A stretch of 64,000 nucleotides of DNA. Source: Ch67 sp041395845 (GTDB lineage Bacteria > Pseudomonadota > Gammaproteobacteria > Pseudomonadales > Ketobacteraceae). A model generated the notes under the pieces. It ran no database searches. It worked only from the letters and a program-made list of their open reading frames with translations, and had not been told where the DNA came from. Positions 45,325 to 55,656 of the stretch are shown here, one piece after another. The position numbers and the translations under genes were made by a program. Location: the NCBI GenBank assembly GCA_041395845.1, contig JAWKZS010000001.1:372001-436000 (forward strand), in the 5' to 3' direction. How positions within the stretch are numbered: position 1 is the stretch's first letter; every line of letters begins with the position of its first letter.

Positions 45325-46202
45325 ATGTTGGCTACTTTGCTTCCGATTACCGGACCTGTCATGGTCTGCGTGCTGCTTGGTTTTCTCTGGAAAAAATTCA
45401 ACTGGGCTTACGATACCCAGATGGTGACCCACCTGGTGATGCGGGTGGGCGCTCCCTGTCTGATCATTTCCTCCCTCAGCCGGACCCCGGTATCCCGCGA
45501 AACCCTGGAACACATGCTGCTGGTGACGGCGATATTGATCGGCGTGATGGCGGTGCTCGGCGCTGTGGCCATTGTGATCGCGAAACAGTCCATGCGAAGC
45601 TTCCTCGGCCCGCTGATTTTTCCCAACTCCGGCAATATGGGCTTGCCCGTGTGCCTGTTCGCGTTTGGCGAAAAAGGCCTGACGTTGGCGCTGGCGGTGT
45701 TCATGGTGATGTCGATTGCCCATTTCACCCTGGGGATTGCACTGGTGAGCGGACGCTCGGTGCTGAAGGAAATGGTGACCAATCCGATCATCTATTCCAT
45801 CGCCGCTGCCGTGTTCATGATTTACACCCGGCTGGATCTGCCGCTGTGGATTCAGAATACGGTGAACCTGCTGGGTGACTTCACCATTCCGCTGATGCTG
45901 TTGACGCTGGGAGTGAGTCTGGCGGGCTTGCAGATCGGATCACTGGGCAAGAGCCTGTATTTCGCGCTGATGCACGTCTGGGTATCGGTGTTGGCGCAGG
46001 CTGGCTGGTGGCTGAGCTGTTTGATCTGCACGGTGTGGCGCGGGGCGTTCTGATTCTGCAGGCGGCCATGCCGGTGGCAGTGTTCAATTACCTGTTCGCC
46101 ATGCAGTACAACCGGGAACCGCAGGTGATTGCCGGTGCGGTGATGATATCGACCCTGCTGTCGTTCCTGCTGATTCCTGTGATCTGGGTGTATGTGCTGT
46201 GA
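45325..46202 (+). CDS. AEC-family (auxin efflux carrier-like) permease, one frameshift
   Basis: About 292 residues when the frame is joined. Ten hydrophobic segments; the N-terminal half shows LLGFLWKKFNWAYDTQ and the second half KSLYFALMHVWVSVLA, then, after a shift near 45990-46005, VAELFDLHGVARGVLILQAAMPVAVFNYLFA, which is the typical AEC C-terminal helix pair. AAGGA precedes ATG 45325. The two parts overlap by about 40 bases in different frames, and both read as one protein, so a small indel in the consensus is the simplest explanation. Substrate unknown. The TGA overlaps the MOSC gene start (GTG). Confidence 0.85.
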
Positions 46203-46810
46203 AAAAAACCGAACCGCAACAACTGGATCTGATGGGCATGAATACGGATTCACAATGGCACCGTCCACTGGCCGATCTCGAGGCGGGCATTGCACACATC
46301 CGGCAGTCGCCAACAGTGCAGGGGATTGTCGAGTTGATTGTGTGTCGGCCACGCACCGGTGAGCGCAAGGTGTTGCCGGAAGGTTGGCTGGATGTCGAAA
46401 CCGGCCTGCGGGGTGATAACTGGAAACAGCGGGGATTTGCCCGTAATGCGGGTGGCCTGGCTCATCCCGACATGCAGCTGAACCTGATGAATGCGCGGGC
46501 CATCGCCTTGATCGCGGGCACGTCATCACGCTGGGCCCTGGCCGGTGACCAGTTCTATGTGGATCTGGATCTGAGTGCCGCCAATCTGCCACCGGGCACC
46601 CGTTTGCAGCTGGGCGACGCGATCATTCAGGTGACGGCGGAACCCCATCTGGGCTGCAAAAAATTCCAGCAGCGCTTCGGCAAGGATGCGGTCAGCTTTG
46701 TCAATTCCCCGGTGGGGCGCGAACTGAATCTGCGCGGCATCAATGCGCGGGTAGTGCAGGGTGGCAAGGTCCCCACGGGTGCAACCATTACCAGACTGAA
46801 TGCCAATTAA
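46199..46810 (+). CDS. MOSC-domain protein
   Basis: 203 residues from GTG 46199. MOSC domains (as in YiiM and MOCO sulfurase C-terminal part) bind molybdenum cofactor-type sulfur. Features: GIVELIVCRPRTGERKVLPEG, NLMNARAIALIAG, LPPGTRLQLGDAIIQVTAEPHLGCKKFQ with the conserved Cys, and INARVVQGGKVPTG. It overlaps the AEC stop. Cofactor role is inferred from family only. Confidence 0.85.
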   Translation: MKKTEPQQLDLMGMNTDSQWHRPLADLEAGIAHIRQSPTVQGIVELIVCRPRTGERKVLPEGWLDVETGLRGDNWKQRGFARNAGGLAHPDMQLNLMNARAIALIAGTSSRWALAGDQFYVDLDLSAANLPPGTRLQLGDAIIQVTAEPHLGCKKFQQRFGKDAVSFVNSPVGRELNLRGINARVVQGGKVPTGATITRLNAN

Positions 46811-46828
46811 GTAACGAGGAGCAATACT

Positions 46829-47293
46829 GTGAGCAAAGAAAACTACGTGCTGCGTAACTGGAATCGGCTGCAGGGCCTGCCCGGTGGCAAATTCCTGATG
46901 TCCCAGGTCATTGCCCGCAAGGCGCCGTATTTTCGTACCATCGGTGCAACCATCGACGAATTGCGCCCCAATTACGTCAAGGTCCTGCTGAAGAAGCGCC
47001 GCGCCGTGGAAAACCATATCGGCACCGTGCACGTGATTGCGATCTGCAATCTGCTGGAAATGGCGATGGGTGTCTGCGCCGAAGCATCGATTCCTTCCAA
47101 CCTGCGCTGGATTCCCAAAGGCATGACCGTGGATTACACCGCCAAGGCTGGCAGCGATATCACCGGTATTGCCGAGATCAACCCCGCCGACTGGAAACCC
47201 GGCGACCTGGACGTGAAGGTCACCGCACTGGATACCAACGGCGTTCCGGTGGTGAAGGGTGTGATCAAACTCTGGATCAGCGAAAAGAAGTGA
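46829..47293 (+). CDS. DUF4442 hotdog-fold protein
   Basis: 154 residues, start GTG 46829 with GAGGAG upstream. The hotdog-like segments NHIGTVHVIAICNLLEMAMGV and LRWIPKGMTVDYTAKAGSDIT match DUF4442, a family related to acyl-CoA thioesterases (PaaI/YiiD-like). The Asn-His-Ile near residue 61 sits where catalytic-region residues lie in hotdog thioesterases. Substrate unknown. Its stop lies within the terminator hairpin of the convergent gene. Confidence 0.8.
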   Translation: MSKENYVLRNWNRLQGLPGGKFLMSQVIARKAPYFRTIGATIDELRPNYVKVLLKKRRAVENHIGTVHVIAICNLLEMAMGVCAEASIPSNLRWIPKGMTVDYTAKAGSDITGIAEINPADWKPGDLDVKVTALDTNGVPVVKGVIKLWISEKK

Positions 47294-47310
47294 GGCATTG
47301 CCCTCACTTC
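47283..47310 (-). terminator. Rho-independent terminator for the 318-residue protein gene
   Basis: A perfect 9-base stem (plus 47287-47295 with 47302-47310) and a 6-base loop; on the minus strand it is followed by TTTT (plus 47283-47286). It starts 11 bases past the stop at 47321 and overlaps the end of the DUF4442 gene. Confidence 0.75.
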
Positions 47311-47320
47311 CGCTTCTCGT

Positions 47321-48277
47321 TCACTCCGCCAGCCGTTGCAGGCAGGTGTGATTCATCTGGTAGAACTGCTCCCGGATCACGCTGTTGGCCTGATCCATCA
47401 CATTCAGATAACCGTCGATGATCTCGGTGCCCATCAGGAACAGCTTGTGACTGGGCACCTTGATCGCCCGCTGGGCATTCATCTCATGGCCCAGCAGGTT
47501 GATGAAATAGTTCAGTTTCATGTTCAGATTGGGTAACGCCCGCAGGGCAGGCAGGAACGGCAGGTAAGGGCTGGGTAACACCTGAAGACTCTGGTCAAAG
47601 CGATCCTTGCGGTAGCGGAATTCCTGCAGCCAGAACGACACTCGGGCATCAAAGTCGGAGTCACCATGGCCGGTTGCCGCCATGTGCGTTCCCATCCCGC
47701 GAATCCGCGCCAGGTATTCCACCAGTTCGTACAGTTCGATCACGCAGGTCTGATTGAGGTTCTGCAGCGGTTGTACGTAGCTTTTTTCAATCCGGTTCTG
47801 CAAGGCTTCCGGCATGGGCTCGAAGGCCGGCTGATACAGACAGGATTCACTCAACTGACGGGCGATCCGCAGGATCAGTTCCAGCAGGTGGGAATGGAAC
47901 TCGAAGCTGTGCAGGATGGCGTCGTTTTCCCAGTCCTTGATGATCGTCAGCCAACCCAGGCTCAGCTGACTCCAGTCATTCTGCGAGATGGAAAGCTGGG
48001 CCGCCTGGTTCTGGCATTCCAGAAAGACCAGCTGGGAATTGATCTGCTGCTGCAGGGTCAGGATCTGCTGGCGAAAGCTTTTGTCGCCGCCTAACAGGGC
48101 AAGGGTTGCACCACGATGGCGCTGGATGAGCCGGCTCAGAACCAAAATGGTGACCAGAAGATCATGGCGGGCAAGCCGCAATGTGTGCGAATGGTACAGT
48201 TTTACTGCAAAAGGGGCTTCCAGTTGTGCATTCATCGTCATTACGCCCGGTTCCAGATAAGGTTCCACCTGACCCAT
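47321..48277 (-). CDS. Uncharacterised protein, possibly NIT-domain-like
   Basis: 318 residues, soluble and mostly helical, without signal peptide or recognised catalytic motif. The segment LVTILVLSRLIQRHRGATLALLGG, followed by FRQQI and Gln-rich helices, loosely resembles the start of nitrate-sensing NIT domains (RxxRGxT type); this is a weak similarity. A second helical region includes CVIELYELVEYLARIRGMGTHMAATGHG. AGGAG lies 8 bases before ATG 48277. The gene has its own terminator and stands between a convergent DUF4442 gene and the export operon. I do not know its function. Confidence 0.7.
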   Translation of the reverse strand: MGQVEPYLEPGVMTMNAQLEAPFAVKLYHSHTLRLARHDLLVTILVLSRLIQRHRGATLALLGGDKSFRQQILTLQQQINSQLVFLECQNQAAQLSISQNDWSQLSLGWLTIIKDWENDAILHSFEFHSHLLELILRIARQLSESCLYQPAFEPMPEALQNRIEKSYVQPLQNLNQTCVIELYELVEYLARIRGMGTHMAATGHGDSDFDARVSFWLQEFRYRKDRFDQSLQVLPSPYLPFLPALRALPNLNMKLNYFINLLGHEMNAQRAIKVPSHKLFLMGTEIIDGYLNVMDQANSVIREQFYQMNHTCLQRLAE

Positions 48278-48328
48278 CGAGTCATCTCCTGTCGCTGTTA
48301 CCAGCCAGTCAAGGCAAGGCGCGTGCCA

Positions 48329-49525
48329 TCATTCGGCGCGCAGGGCGTCGATGGGATTCATGCGGGCGGCAGTACGGGCGGGCGCAATGCCGGCCAGCAG
48401 TCCGATCAGTAATGACAGCAAAAGCGAAATGCCCAGATAGAACGGGCTCAGTTGCACCGGCAAATCCGGCATGACCCACTGCACGGACAGGACCACGATG
48501 ACCACCGTCAGTATCCCCGCGCAGCCACCGGCCAGGGCCAGCGCGATGGCTTCACCCAGGAACAGCAGCAGGATCTGGCGCTGGGCGGTCCCCAGGGCGG
48601 TGAGCAGGCCGATTTCCGCCGTGCGTTCACGAACGGTGGTGGTCATGATCGTCAGGATACCTACGGCACCGACCAGCAGGGAAATCGCGCCAAGGGCGCC
48701 GATGGCGGCGGTCAGTACCTGCAGGATCTTGTCGAGGCTCTTGAGCATTTCATCCTGGGTAATGATGGTGAAGTCCTCATTGCCGTGGCGCTCCGTCAGC
48801 AGTTTGCGCACGGATTCGCTGACCACCGCCGATTCCACGCCTTCGGCAAACACCACGTCGATTTCCATCAGCCCCTCGCGGTTGAACAGCGTGAGAGCCT
48901 TGTCGACGGGAATGAACACGATGTCATCCAGATCGATGCCCAGCATCTGGCCTTTTTCTTCCATGACCCCGACCACACGGAAGCGCATGCCGCCCACCCG
49001 GATGAACTGTCCCAGCGGATTGCGATCACCGAACAGTTCCTGGCGCAGCTTGTGGCCGAGCACTGCGAAGCTGCGGCTGCGACCGGCTTCGTCCCGGGGC
49101 AGGCTGCGGCCCATGGCCAGATTGAACAGCCAGGCCTCGTGAATCGCGTAGTTGGCACCGATGATGTCGCTGTTGCGGGAAAACTCTCCAGCCTCGATGG
49201 TGCCGGCACCCTGTACCACGGGTACCACGTGGGTGACGTAGGGCAGGCGGGTGAGGGCTTCGGCGTCGTCCAGGGTCAGCGGACGATCGGTTTGCAGGAT
49301 GCCGCCCATGCCGCCGGTCATTGCCTTGCCGGGATTGATGGCAATGATGCGGGTGCCAAACTGGGAAAAGTTCGTCATCACATAGTCGCGCACACCCTCA
49401 CCAATCGAGGTCAGCAGTGCGACAGCGGTGATACCGATGGCGATTCCCAGGGCGGTCAGCGTACTGCGCATGGGGCTGCTGCGCACGCTGCGCCACACCA
49501 GAAACACCGCATCCTGCCACAACAT
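48329..49525 (-). CDS. ABC exporter permease, MacB-type (second permease)
   Basis: 398 residues. One N-terminal membrane helix (RSTLTALGIAIGITAVALLTSIG), a periplasmic MacB core domain (about 50-240) and three C-terminal FtsX-type helices (IGALGAISLLVGAVGILTIM, LLLFLGEAIALALAGGCAGILTVVIVVL, LSPFYLGISLLLSLLIGLLAGIAPA). This is a MacB-like fold without the ATPase domain. GGAGGAAC precedes ATG 49525. Last of four export genes; the paralogous permease lies immediately upstream. Confidence 0.88.
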   Translation of the reverse strand: MLWQDAVFLVWRSVRSSPMRSTLTALGIAIGITAVALLTSIGEGVRDYVMTNFSQFGTRIIAINPGKAMTGGMGGILQTDRPLTLDDAEALTRLPYVTHVVPVVQGAGTIEAGEFSRNSDIIGANYAIHEAWLFNLAMGRSLPRDEAGRSRSFAVLGHKLRQELFGDRNPLGQFIRVGGMRFRVVGVMEEKGQMLGIDLDDIVFIPVDKALTLFNREGLMEIDVVFAEGVESAVVSESVRKLLTERHGNEDFTIITQDEMLKSLDKILQVLTAAIGALGAISLLVGAVGILTIMTTTVRERTAEIGLLTALGTAQRQILLLFLGEAIALALAGGCAGILTVVIVVLSVQWVMPDLPVQLSPFYLGISLLLSLLIGLLAGIAPARTAARMNPIDALRAE

Positions 49526-49526
49526 G

Positions 49527-50735
49527 TCAGTTCCTCCCCTGCAGGGCATTGACCGGTTCCAGCCGCGCTGCCCGCCGGGACGGGCCCCAGGCAAACACGA
49601 TCGAGGCAACCACCGCTGTCGCCACGGAAAGGATCAGTGCCCACCAGGGCGTATGGAATCCCAGATCGGGAAACGCCAGTCTTACCGCCAGCAGACCGGC
49701 TTCACTCATTGCAATGCCAACCAGGGAGCCCAGCACTGACATGATCAGCGCTTCGGTGAGAAAGATCTGCATCACATCCCGGTCCGACGCGCCGATGGCT
49801 TTCAGCAGACCGATTTCCTGGGTGCGCTGGGTCACGGATATCAGGGTCACATTCATGATCAGGATGCCTGCTACCAGCAGGCTGATGGCACCAATGCCGC
49901 TGACGGCGATATTCATGGTATCGAGAATGTCGTTGAACGCGCTCAGAATCGAATCCTGGGTGATGATCGTGACGTCTTCTTCGCCCTCGTGGCGCTGGAT
50001 CATCAGATCGATGACCCGCTGTTTGAGTTTGTCCAGCGTATCGGCGCTCTGGCCTTCGATCATCACGCGGAACAGGCCTTCCTGATTGAACAGGGCCTGG
50101 GCGCTTGCCACCGGAATCAGCATCAGGTCGTTCATGTCCATGCCCAGCGCCTGGCCCTTGATATCCAGGGTTCCGATCACCCGGAAGCGGCGATCGCCGG
50201 CCTTGATCCACTGGCCCAGCGCGGGTTGCTGGCCGAAGATTTCCCGCTTCAGCTTGCTGCCCAGTACGGCTACCGGGCTGGCCATGTCGCTGGGAATATC
50301 CGGCAAGGCAGTGCCCTGATGCATCTCGAGCTGACGAATGGAAAAGTACGAGGCGGTGGTGCCGGCGACGATGACTTCACGGGTGCGGCCACCAAAGTTC
50401 ACTTCAGTCATGCCTACAAGCAGCGGGGCCACGGCCACCACGCCCGGCAGCCGGCGCACCATTTCTGCATCCTGCAGCGTAATGTCCCGCGGTGCCTCGC
50501 CCATGATCGGCGGCATGCCGCCACTGGTTTCCTTTTTGCCCGGCATCATGATCAGGGTGTTCTTGCCGAGCATGGAAAATTCACCCAGCACAAACTGCTT
50601 GGCGCCTTCGCCCAGCCCGGTGAGCAGATTCACTGCGGCAACACCAATGGACAGCGCGATCAGGATCATCACCGCCCGGAACCGGTGTCGGCTGAGCACC
50701 TGAAAATCGAAGCGAATCAGATCGGCGCCGCGCAT
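49527..50735 (-). CDS. ABC exporter permease, MacB-type (first permease)
   Basis: 402 residues, paralogous to the next gene. N-terminal helix (RAVMILIALSIGVAAVNLL), periplasmic domain (GKNTLIMMPGKKETSGGMPP and following) and C-terminal FtsX-type helices (VSGIGAISLLVAGILIMNVTLISVTQRTQEIGLLKAIGASDRDVM). It starts 2 bases before the ATPase stop region, and ends 1 base before the second permease. The two permeases probably form a heterodimer with one ATPase. Confidence 0.88.
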   Translation of the reverse strand: MRGADLIRFDFQVLSRHRFRAVMILIALSIGVAAVNLLTGLGEGAKQFVLGEFSMLGKNTLIMMPGKKETSGGMPPIMGEAPRDITLQDAEMVRRLPGVVAVAPLLVGMTEVNFGGRTREVIVAGTTASYFSIRQLEMHQGTALPDIPSDMASPVAVLGSKLKREIFGQQPALGQWIKAGDRRFRVIGTLDIKGQALGMDMNDLMLIPVASAQALFNQEGLFRVMIEGQSADTLDKLKQRVIDLMIQRHEGEEDVTIITQDSILSAFNDILDTMNIAVSGIGAISLLVAGILIMNVTLISVTQRTQEIGLLKAIGASDRDVMQIFLTEALIMSVLGSLVGIAMSEAGLLAVRLAFPDLGFHTPWWALILSVATAVVASIVFAWGPSRRAARLEPVNALQGRN

Positions 50736-50737
50736 GG

Positions 50738-51422
<685 letters not shown>

Positions 51423-51426
<4 letters not shown>

Positions 51427-52553
51427 GGTGTCACAACCACCCTGGCGCCCGCTTCGGCACCCGGGGTATCCAGACTCAGCAGCACACGTTCTCCGGCGCT
51501 GGCGCCGTCCGTGATTTCAGTCCAGCTCCAGTTCGACAGACCGGTAACGATGGTGCGTTGTTCCAGCACGTTGTCGGCGTTCACCACCAGCAACTGATTC
51601 TGGTCGAAGATGGCTTCGGTGGGAACGCGCAGCACGTTTTGGCGTTGCTGCAGGATGATTTCGATATCCGCGCTGTAGCCCACCAGCAATGTCACATCCT
51701 CGGGAACCGGCCGGAACTCTGCTTCCACGTCCACGGTGCGCGCCTGCTTTTCATAATCCTGCACATACGGCGCGATGCGGGTGACCACTGCATTGAAGGA
51801 CTTGCCACGAAATGCATCCAGTGCAATGCGCGCTGGCATGCCAACCCGAATCGCGGCGGCGTCGACTTCATCAATGGGCGCCCGCACGTACAGGCATTCA
51901 TCAGCAATCAGATCAACCGCCGGTGGTGTTGGAATGCCCGGAGGCGAGGGCGTTACGAATTCGCCCACCTCGCCATTGATTTCCGCAACCACGCCAGCAA
52001 ACGGTGCTACCAGACGGGTCTGATCCAGCAGTGCCGACTGCAATTCCAGCTGCGCCTCGGCAGCCTGCACTTCGACTTTGGCGCGGGCGCAACTGTGTTC
52101 TGACACTTCGGCCCGGGTAATGGCGGTATCCAGTGCATCATCGGAAATCACCTTTTTTCGGGCCAGGGTTTCTGCCCGCTTGGACTCGCGCCGATCCCGC
52201 GCCGCTGCATCGCAGATCTCTTTGACGGCCAGTCGCGTTGCATCCAGTTGCGCGGCCGCCTGTTCGCGACGGGCATGCTGGTCAAGATTCCACAGCTCCA
52301 TCAGCAGTTGACCTTTTTCGACGCGGTCGCCATTCTTCACGTGCAACGCGGCCACGGTGCCACCGGCGGTGAGCGACAGTTTCGAGCGCTGGCAGGAGCG
52401 CACCGTTCCCGCCCGCGTATTCGCCACCAGGGATTCCACGGGCCCGCTGTCGAGGATGGCAGCAGTCACCTGGGGAATATCGGGCCGGTTCAGCCACCAG
52501 ATGAGTCCACCGGCCATGGCGGCCAGAACCACCACAATCAGAATTTTTTTCAT
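51423..52553 (-). CDS. Membrane fusion protein (HlyD/MacA type)
   Basis: 376 residues. N-terminal membrane anchor (MKKILIVVVLAAMAGGLIWW), then lipoyl/barrel-sandwich halves (LSLTAGGTVAALHVKNGDRVEKGQLL and LVAPFAGVVAEINGEVGEFV), a coiled-coil hairpin (about 95-175) and a beta-barrel domain. Links the inner-membrane ABC exporter to an outer-membrane channel, which is not encoded here. Same operon as ATPase and both permeases, with an ATGA overlap. Substrate unknown. Confidence 0.9.
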
Positions 52554-52628
52554 GTCCTGCCCTTGTTTTGGCGTTGATTGTTTGACGAATCTAACCCATT
52601 TCAGATCAGGTTGAACCGATGCAGGTCA

Positions 52629-52657
52629 ATTACTTGGCGCGGCTTACATTCTGACAA
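52629..52657 (-). promoter_or_regulatory. Candidate promoter of the export operon
   Basis: On the minus strand TTGTCA (plus 52652-52657, five of six) and AGTAAT (plus 52629-52634, four of six) are spaced 17 bases apart, about 75 bases before the membrane fusion protein start. Confidence 0.35.
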
Positions 52658-52742
52658 GAAATACTACAGGAAGGCCATACAATAGCCTTTCGGGCGTGAC
52701 TACATTTCATGAACATTGGCTGGTTGGTAACGTAATTTGAGC

Positions 52743-54641
52743 ATGTTGGGCAGGGGTTACTTGCTGAAGATCGCGATGCTGGTATTCACCTTCGGGTGGA
52801 TGGCCGGGCTTGCGCACGCGCAGTGGACCGATGCCCCGGCTTCCTGGTTTCGCCTGGCTCCCCAGTATCACGTGATGGTGGATAAAGGCCATATGCCGGT
52901 GATGACGGCGATTCAGGCCTCCTCCGCCTGGCCCACCGTAGAAGGGACCAGCGTCAATCAGGGCTACGGCAAGCATCCATTATGGCTGCGGCTGGATATC
53001 GATGTGCAGACCGGGGATCGCCTGCCCGCACTGCTGGAACTGGGCTCGGCGTTTCTTGACTATATCGATGTCTATCTGGTGCAGTGGCGCGGCGACTCAC
53101 CCCACATACTTGACCACCAGTCCGGCGGTGATCATCAGTCGCGTGCGCCCGGTGTGCCGCGTACGCGGTATCCACTGTTCGAACTGGGTTTTCCCGAAAG
53201 CGGCCGTTACAGCGTGCTGCTGCGGGTCGATTCCGCCAGTGCCCTGATGTTCCAGATGACGCTGCATTATGTCGATCGCTACTACCAGGCCGAGATCCAC
53301 AATCAGGTGTTCTATGGCGTATATTTCGGCGTCATTCTGGTGCTGGCCTATTTCAACCTGATGCTGCTGATCTACCTGCGGGAACGCACCTTTCTGCACA
53401 ACCTGTTTTTTGTCATTTTCATCGGTATTTACCAGGCTGCGCTCAGCGGTTTCGGTAACCACTATCTGTGGAACGACAGTGTTCTTATCAACGATCATGT
53501 GCTGGTGTTTTCCGGTGCGGCCAGCTTCTTCTTTGGCGGCCTGTTTGCGATCCAGTTTCTCGAGCTGAAAACCCGTACGCCGTTTTTCTATCGCCTCGCC
53601 AACATACTGATGGCCGGATTTCCGGTGCCCATGCTGCTGACGCCGTTTGTCACAGAATTTGTGGTGATCATGATCCTGCAGGTACTCGCCATGTGCACGG
53701 CGCTGTTTGCCATTGCCATGATGATCCATCAGGTCTATTCGCGAAATCCCTGGGCGCTGTATCTGTTGCTGGGCTGGTCGGTGACTATCTCGGGCTACTG
53801 CATTTACATTGCATCAATGTTCGGGCTCGTGGAATACGGTGCAGCGGCGCTGATGGCGCAGGCGGTGGGGCTGGGTCTGGGTAACGTGCTGGTGACAACG
53901 GCTATTGCGGCGCGCGTACGCCGCGAGCGTCGGGAAAAGACTGCCGCGCTGCATCATGCGCTGGAATTGAGTCAGGAAGTTGCACGCCTGACGCGGGAAA
54001 AGGAGCGTCTGGAAATCACTGCCAGCGAACAGTTGCAGAAAGAAGTGGAAGAAAAGACCCAGGAACTGAACCAGATGCTGGAGTATCTGCAGAACTCCAA
54101 CCAGCGCCTGGAGCGGGATTCCCTGTCCGATCCGCTCACCGGCCTCCACAACCGGCGTTATCTGGATTCGCTGTTTGGCGATACGATCCAGCATTGCATC
54201 AAGCATCGATCCAGCCTGGGTGTGCTGGTCATCGACGCCGACCACTTCAAGAAGATCAATGACACCTATGGTCATGTGGCGGGTGACGAAGTGCTGCGCA
54301 AACTGGCCACCGTCCTGCAGAAATACTGCCGGCGCAACCTGGATATTCTGGTGCGCTTTGGTGGTGAAGAGTTTGTCATGCTGCTGCCGGCGACCGACGA
54401 AGCCGGTGTCCTCAAGATTGCCGAAAGCATCCGTCATCATGTGCAGTATGCCCAGTTCTGGTTCGAGGATCGCAAGATCCCCGTGACCGTCAGCATGGGG
54501 GTACTGGTGGGTGTGCCACCGGTTCATGCCACGCCGGACAACCTCATGCACAAGGCCGACGAGGCCCTCTATCAGGCCAAACGCAATGGCCGCAACCGGG
54601 TGGAAATCTACCGATCCGCCCTTAACGTGGCGGAAGCCTGA
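52743..54641 (+). CDS. 7TMR-DISM diguanylate cyclase
   Basis: 632 residues. Signal peptide (MLGRGYLLKIAMLVFTFGWMAGLAHA), a periplasmic 7TMR-DISM extracellular 2-type domain (about 30-180), seven membrane helices (about 185-390), a coiled coil (about 400-455) and a C-terminal GGDEF domain with DPLTGLHNRRYLD and FGGEEFVMLLP. GGEEF is an active variant, so c-di-GMP synthesis is expected. The periplasmic domain probably senses a carbohydrate-like or other small ligand. Divergent from the export operon. Confidence 0.92.
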   Translation: MLGRGYLLKIAMLVFTFGWMAGLAHAQWTDAPASWFRLAPQYHVMVDKGHMPVMTAIQASSAWPTVEGTSVNQGYGKHPLWLRLDIDVQTGDRLPALLELGSAFLDYIDVYLVQWRGDSPHILDHQSGGDHQSRAPGVPRTRYPLFELGFPESGRYSVLLRVDSASALMFQMTLHYVDRYYQAEIHNQVFYGVYFGVILVLAYFNLMLLIYLRERTFLHNLFFVIFIGIYQAALSGFGNHYLWNDSVLINDHVLVFSGAASFFFGGLFAIQFLELKTRTPFFYRLANILMAGFPVPMLLTPFVTEFVVIMILQVLAMCTALFAIAMMIHQVYSRNPWALYLLLGWSVTISGYCIYIASMFGLVEYGAAALMAQAVGLGLGNVLVTTAIAARVRRERREKTAALHHALELSQEVARLTREKERLEITASEQLQKEVEEKTQELNQMLEYLQNSNQRLERDSLSDPLTGLHNRRYLDSLFGDTIQHCIKHRSSLGVLVIDADHFKKINDTYGHVAGDEVLRKLATVLQKYCRRNLDILVRFGGEEFVMLLPATDEAGVLKIAESIRHHVQYAQFWFEDRKIPVTVSMGVLVGVPPVHATPDNLMHKADEALYQAKRNGRNRVEIYRSALNVAEA

Positions 54642-54792
54642 CCTGCCGGCTGAACCGTGTCCCATCTTCGCAGTCGAAATCCCAGATCCCCGGCCCGGGA
54701 CCTGCCTGTTGAGTTTTGGGGTGGGGACTGATTAAATGCCGGTTCTCGAGGGCGGTCGCACCGCCTGTTCGCACAAGAAACTGGAGTTATGA

Positions 54793-55648
54793 ATGTCGAG
54801 TAAGCGCTTGTTTGCCCTGGCCATTGTCTGTTCCTGGCTGGCCGGCTGTGGGGGAAGTAACGAAGACGAGAAAGGTACCGACCCCGGCGTTCTGCTGCTG
54901 GTCAACGGTAGTCAGGACGTGAGTCTGATCGAGACTACGGTCTATGAGCGTACCAACACCAATTTCAATGCTAATCTGGAGCGGTGCCTCAGTGCCACAA
55001 CGAATCTTCCCTTGTACGACAATTACGCGGACATCACCGCTGATGGGCAGGACGATTACTGTGACCAGAGTATCTTTGTCATCAATCCGGCAATCACCGT
55101 CCGCGTTTCCTACATTAATAGTACCTACGACCCGTTGCCCCTCAGCTATACCGGGTTAGGAATGGTTGTCAAGGTGTATGACAATAATACCGATGCAGTG
55201 GTGTGGCATTCTGATATGAGTCTGTACTACGCAACAGGCTGGCCGGTCTGGATGATTACGATCCTACCCAGGTATCGACCACTACGCTGGGTCCGCAGGA
55301 GTCCTATCCGCCCGCCGAAAACGGTACTTACCTGACCTTCAGCTTCCTGGGTGATGGGAATTTCAATGATGCACTGGGCGAAGAACTGGTCGCCGGGAGT
55401 GAGAATGGATCAGACCAATTTCCTGTTGCCATCACTGTGTTCGCCCTTTGTTCTTGAAGATGTCCTGCCGGTTGAGACGAATCCGAATACGGGTGAGGTA
55501 ACGGTGGGTTAACAAAGTTGCAGACAAGCCTCTGTGCCAGTTTTCCATACCCGTGCCGGTGGGCACCTATCGCATGGAAATCACCACCAACTTCAATGAC
55601 CAGATTGAAACCCGTAATGTCACGGTTGTAATCAATCCGGCCACCTGA
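54793..55648 (+). CDS. Uncharacterised lipoprotein, frame-disrupted
   Basis: A lipobox is clear: MSSKRLFALAIVCSWLAGC then GGSNEDE. The first ~145 residues are continuous (TVRVSYINSTYDPLPLSYTG, VVKVYDNNTDAVVWHS). Near 55235 the frame changes; the new frame reads LAGLDDYDPTQVSTTTLGP and TYLTFSFLGDGNFNDALGEEL. Further breaks fall around 55455-55520, and the end is in a third frame (VPVGTYRMEITTNFND, stop 55646-55648). Both extracellular-looking Thr/Asn-rich parts suggest a single protein of about 280 residues. Sequencing indels or a pseudogene; I do not recognise the family. Confidence 0.6.
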
Positions 55649-55656
55649 GGCTGCTG

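Noticed and set aside
48452..49552. 366-codon plus-strand frame opposite the second MacB-type permease
   Set aside because: His/Gln-rich antisense product; permease motifs are clear on the minus strand.
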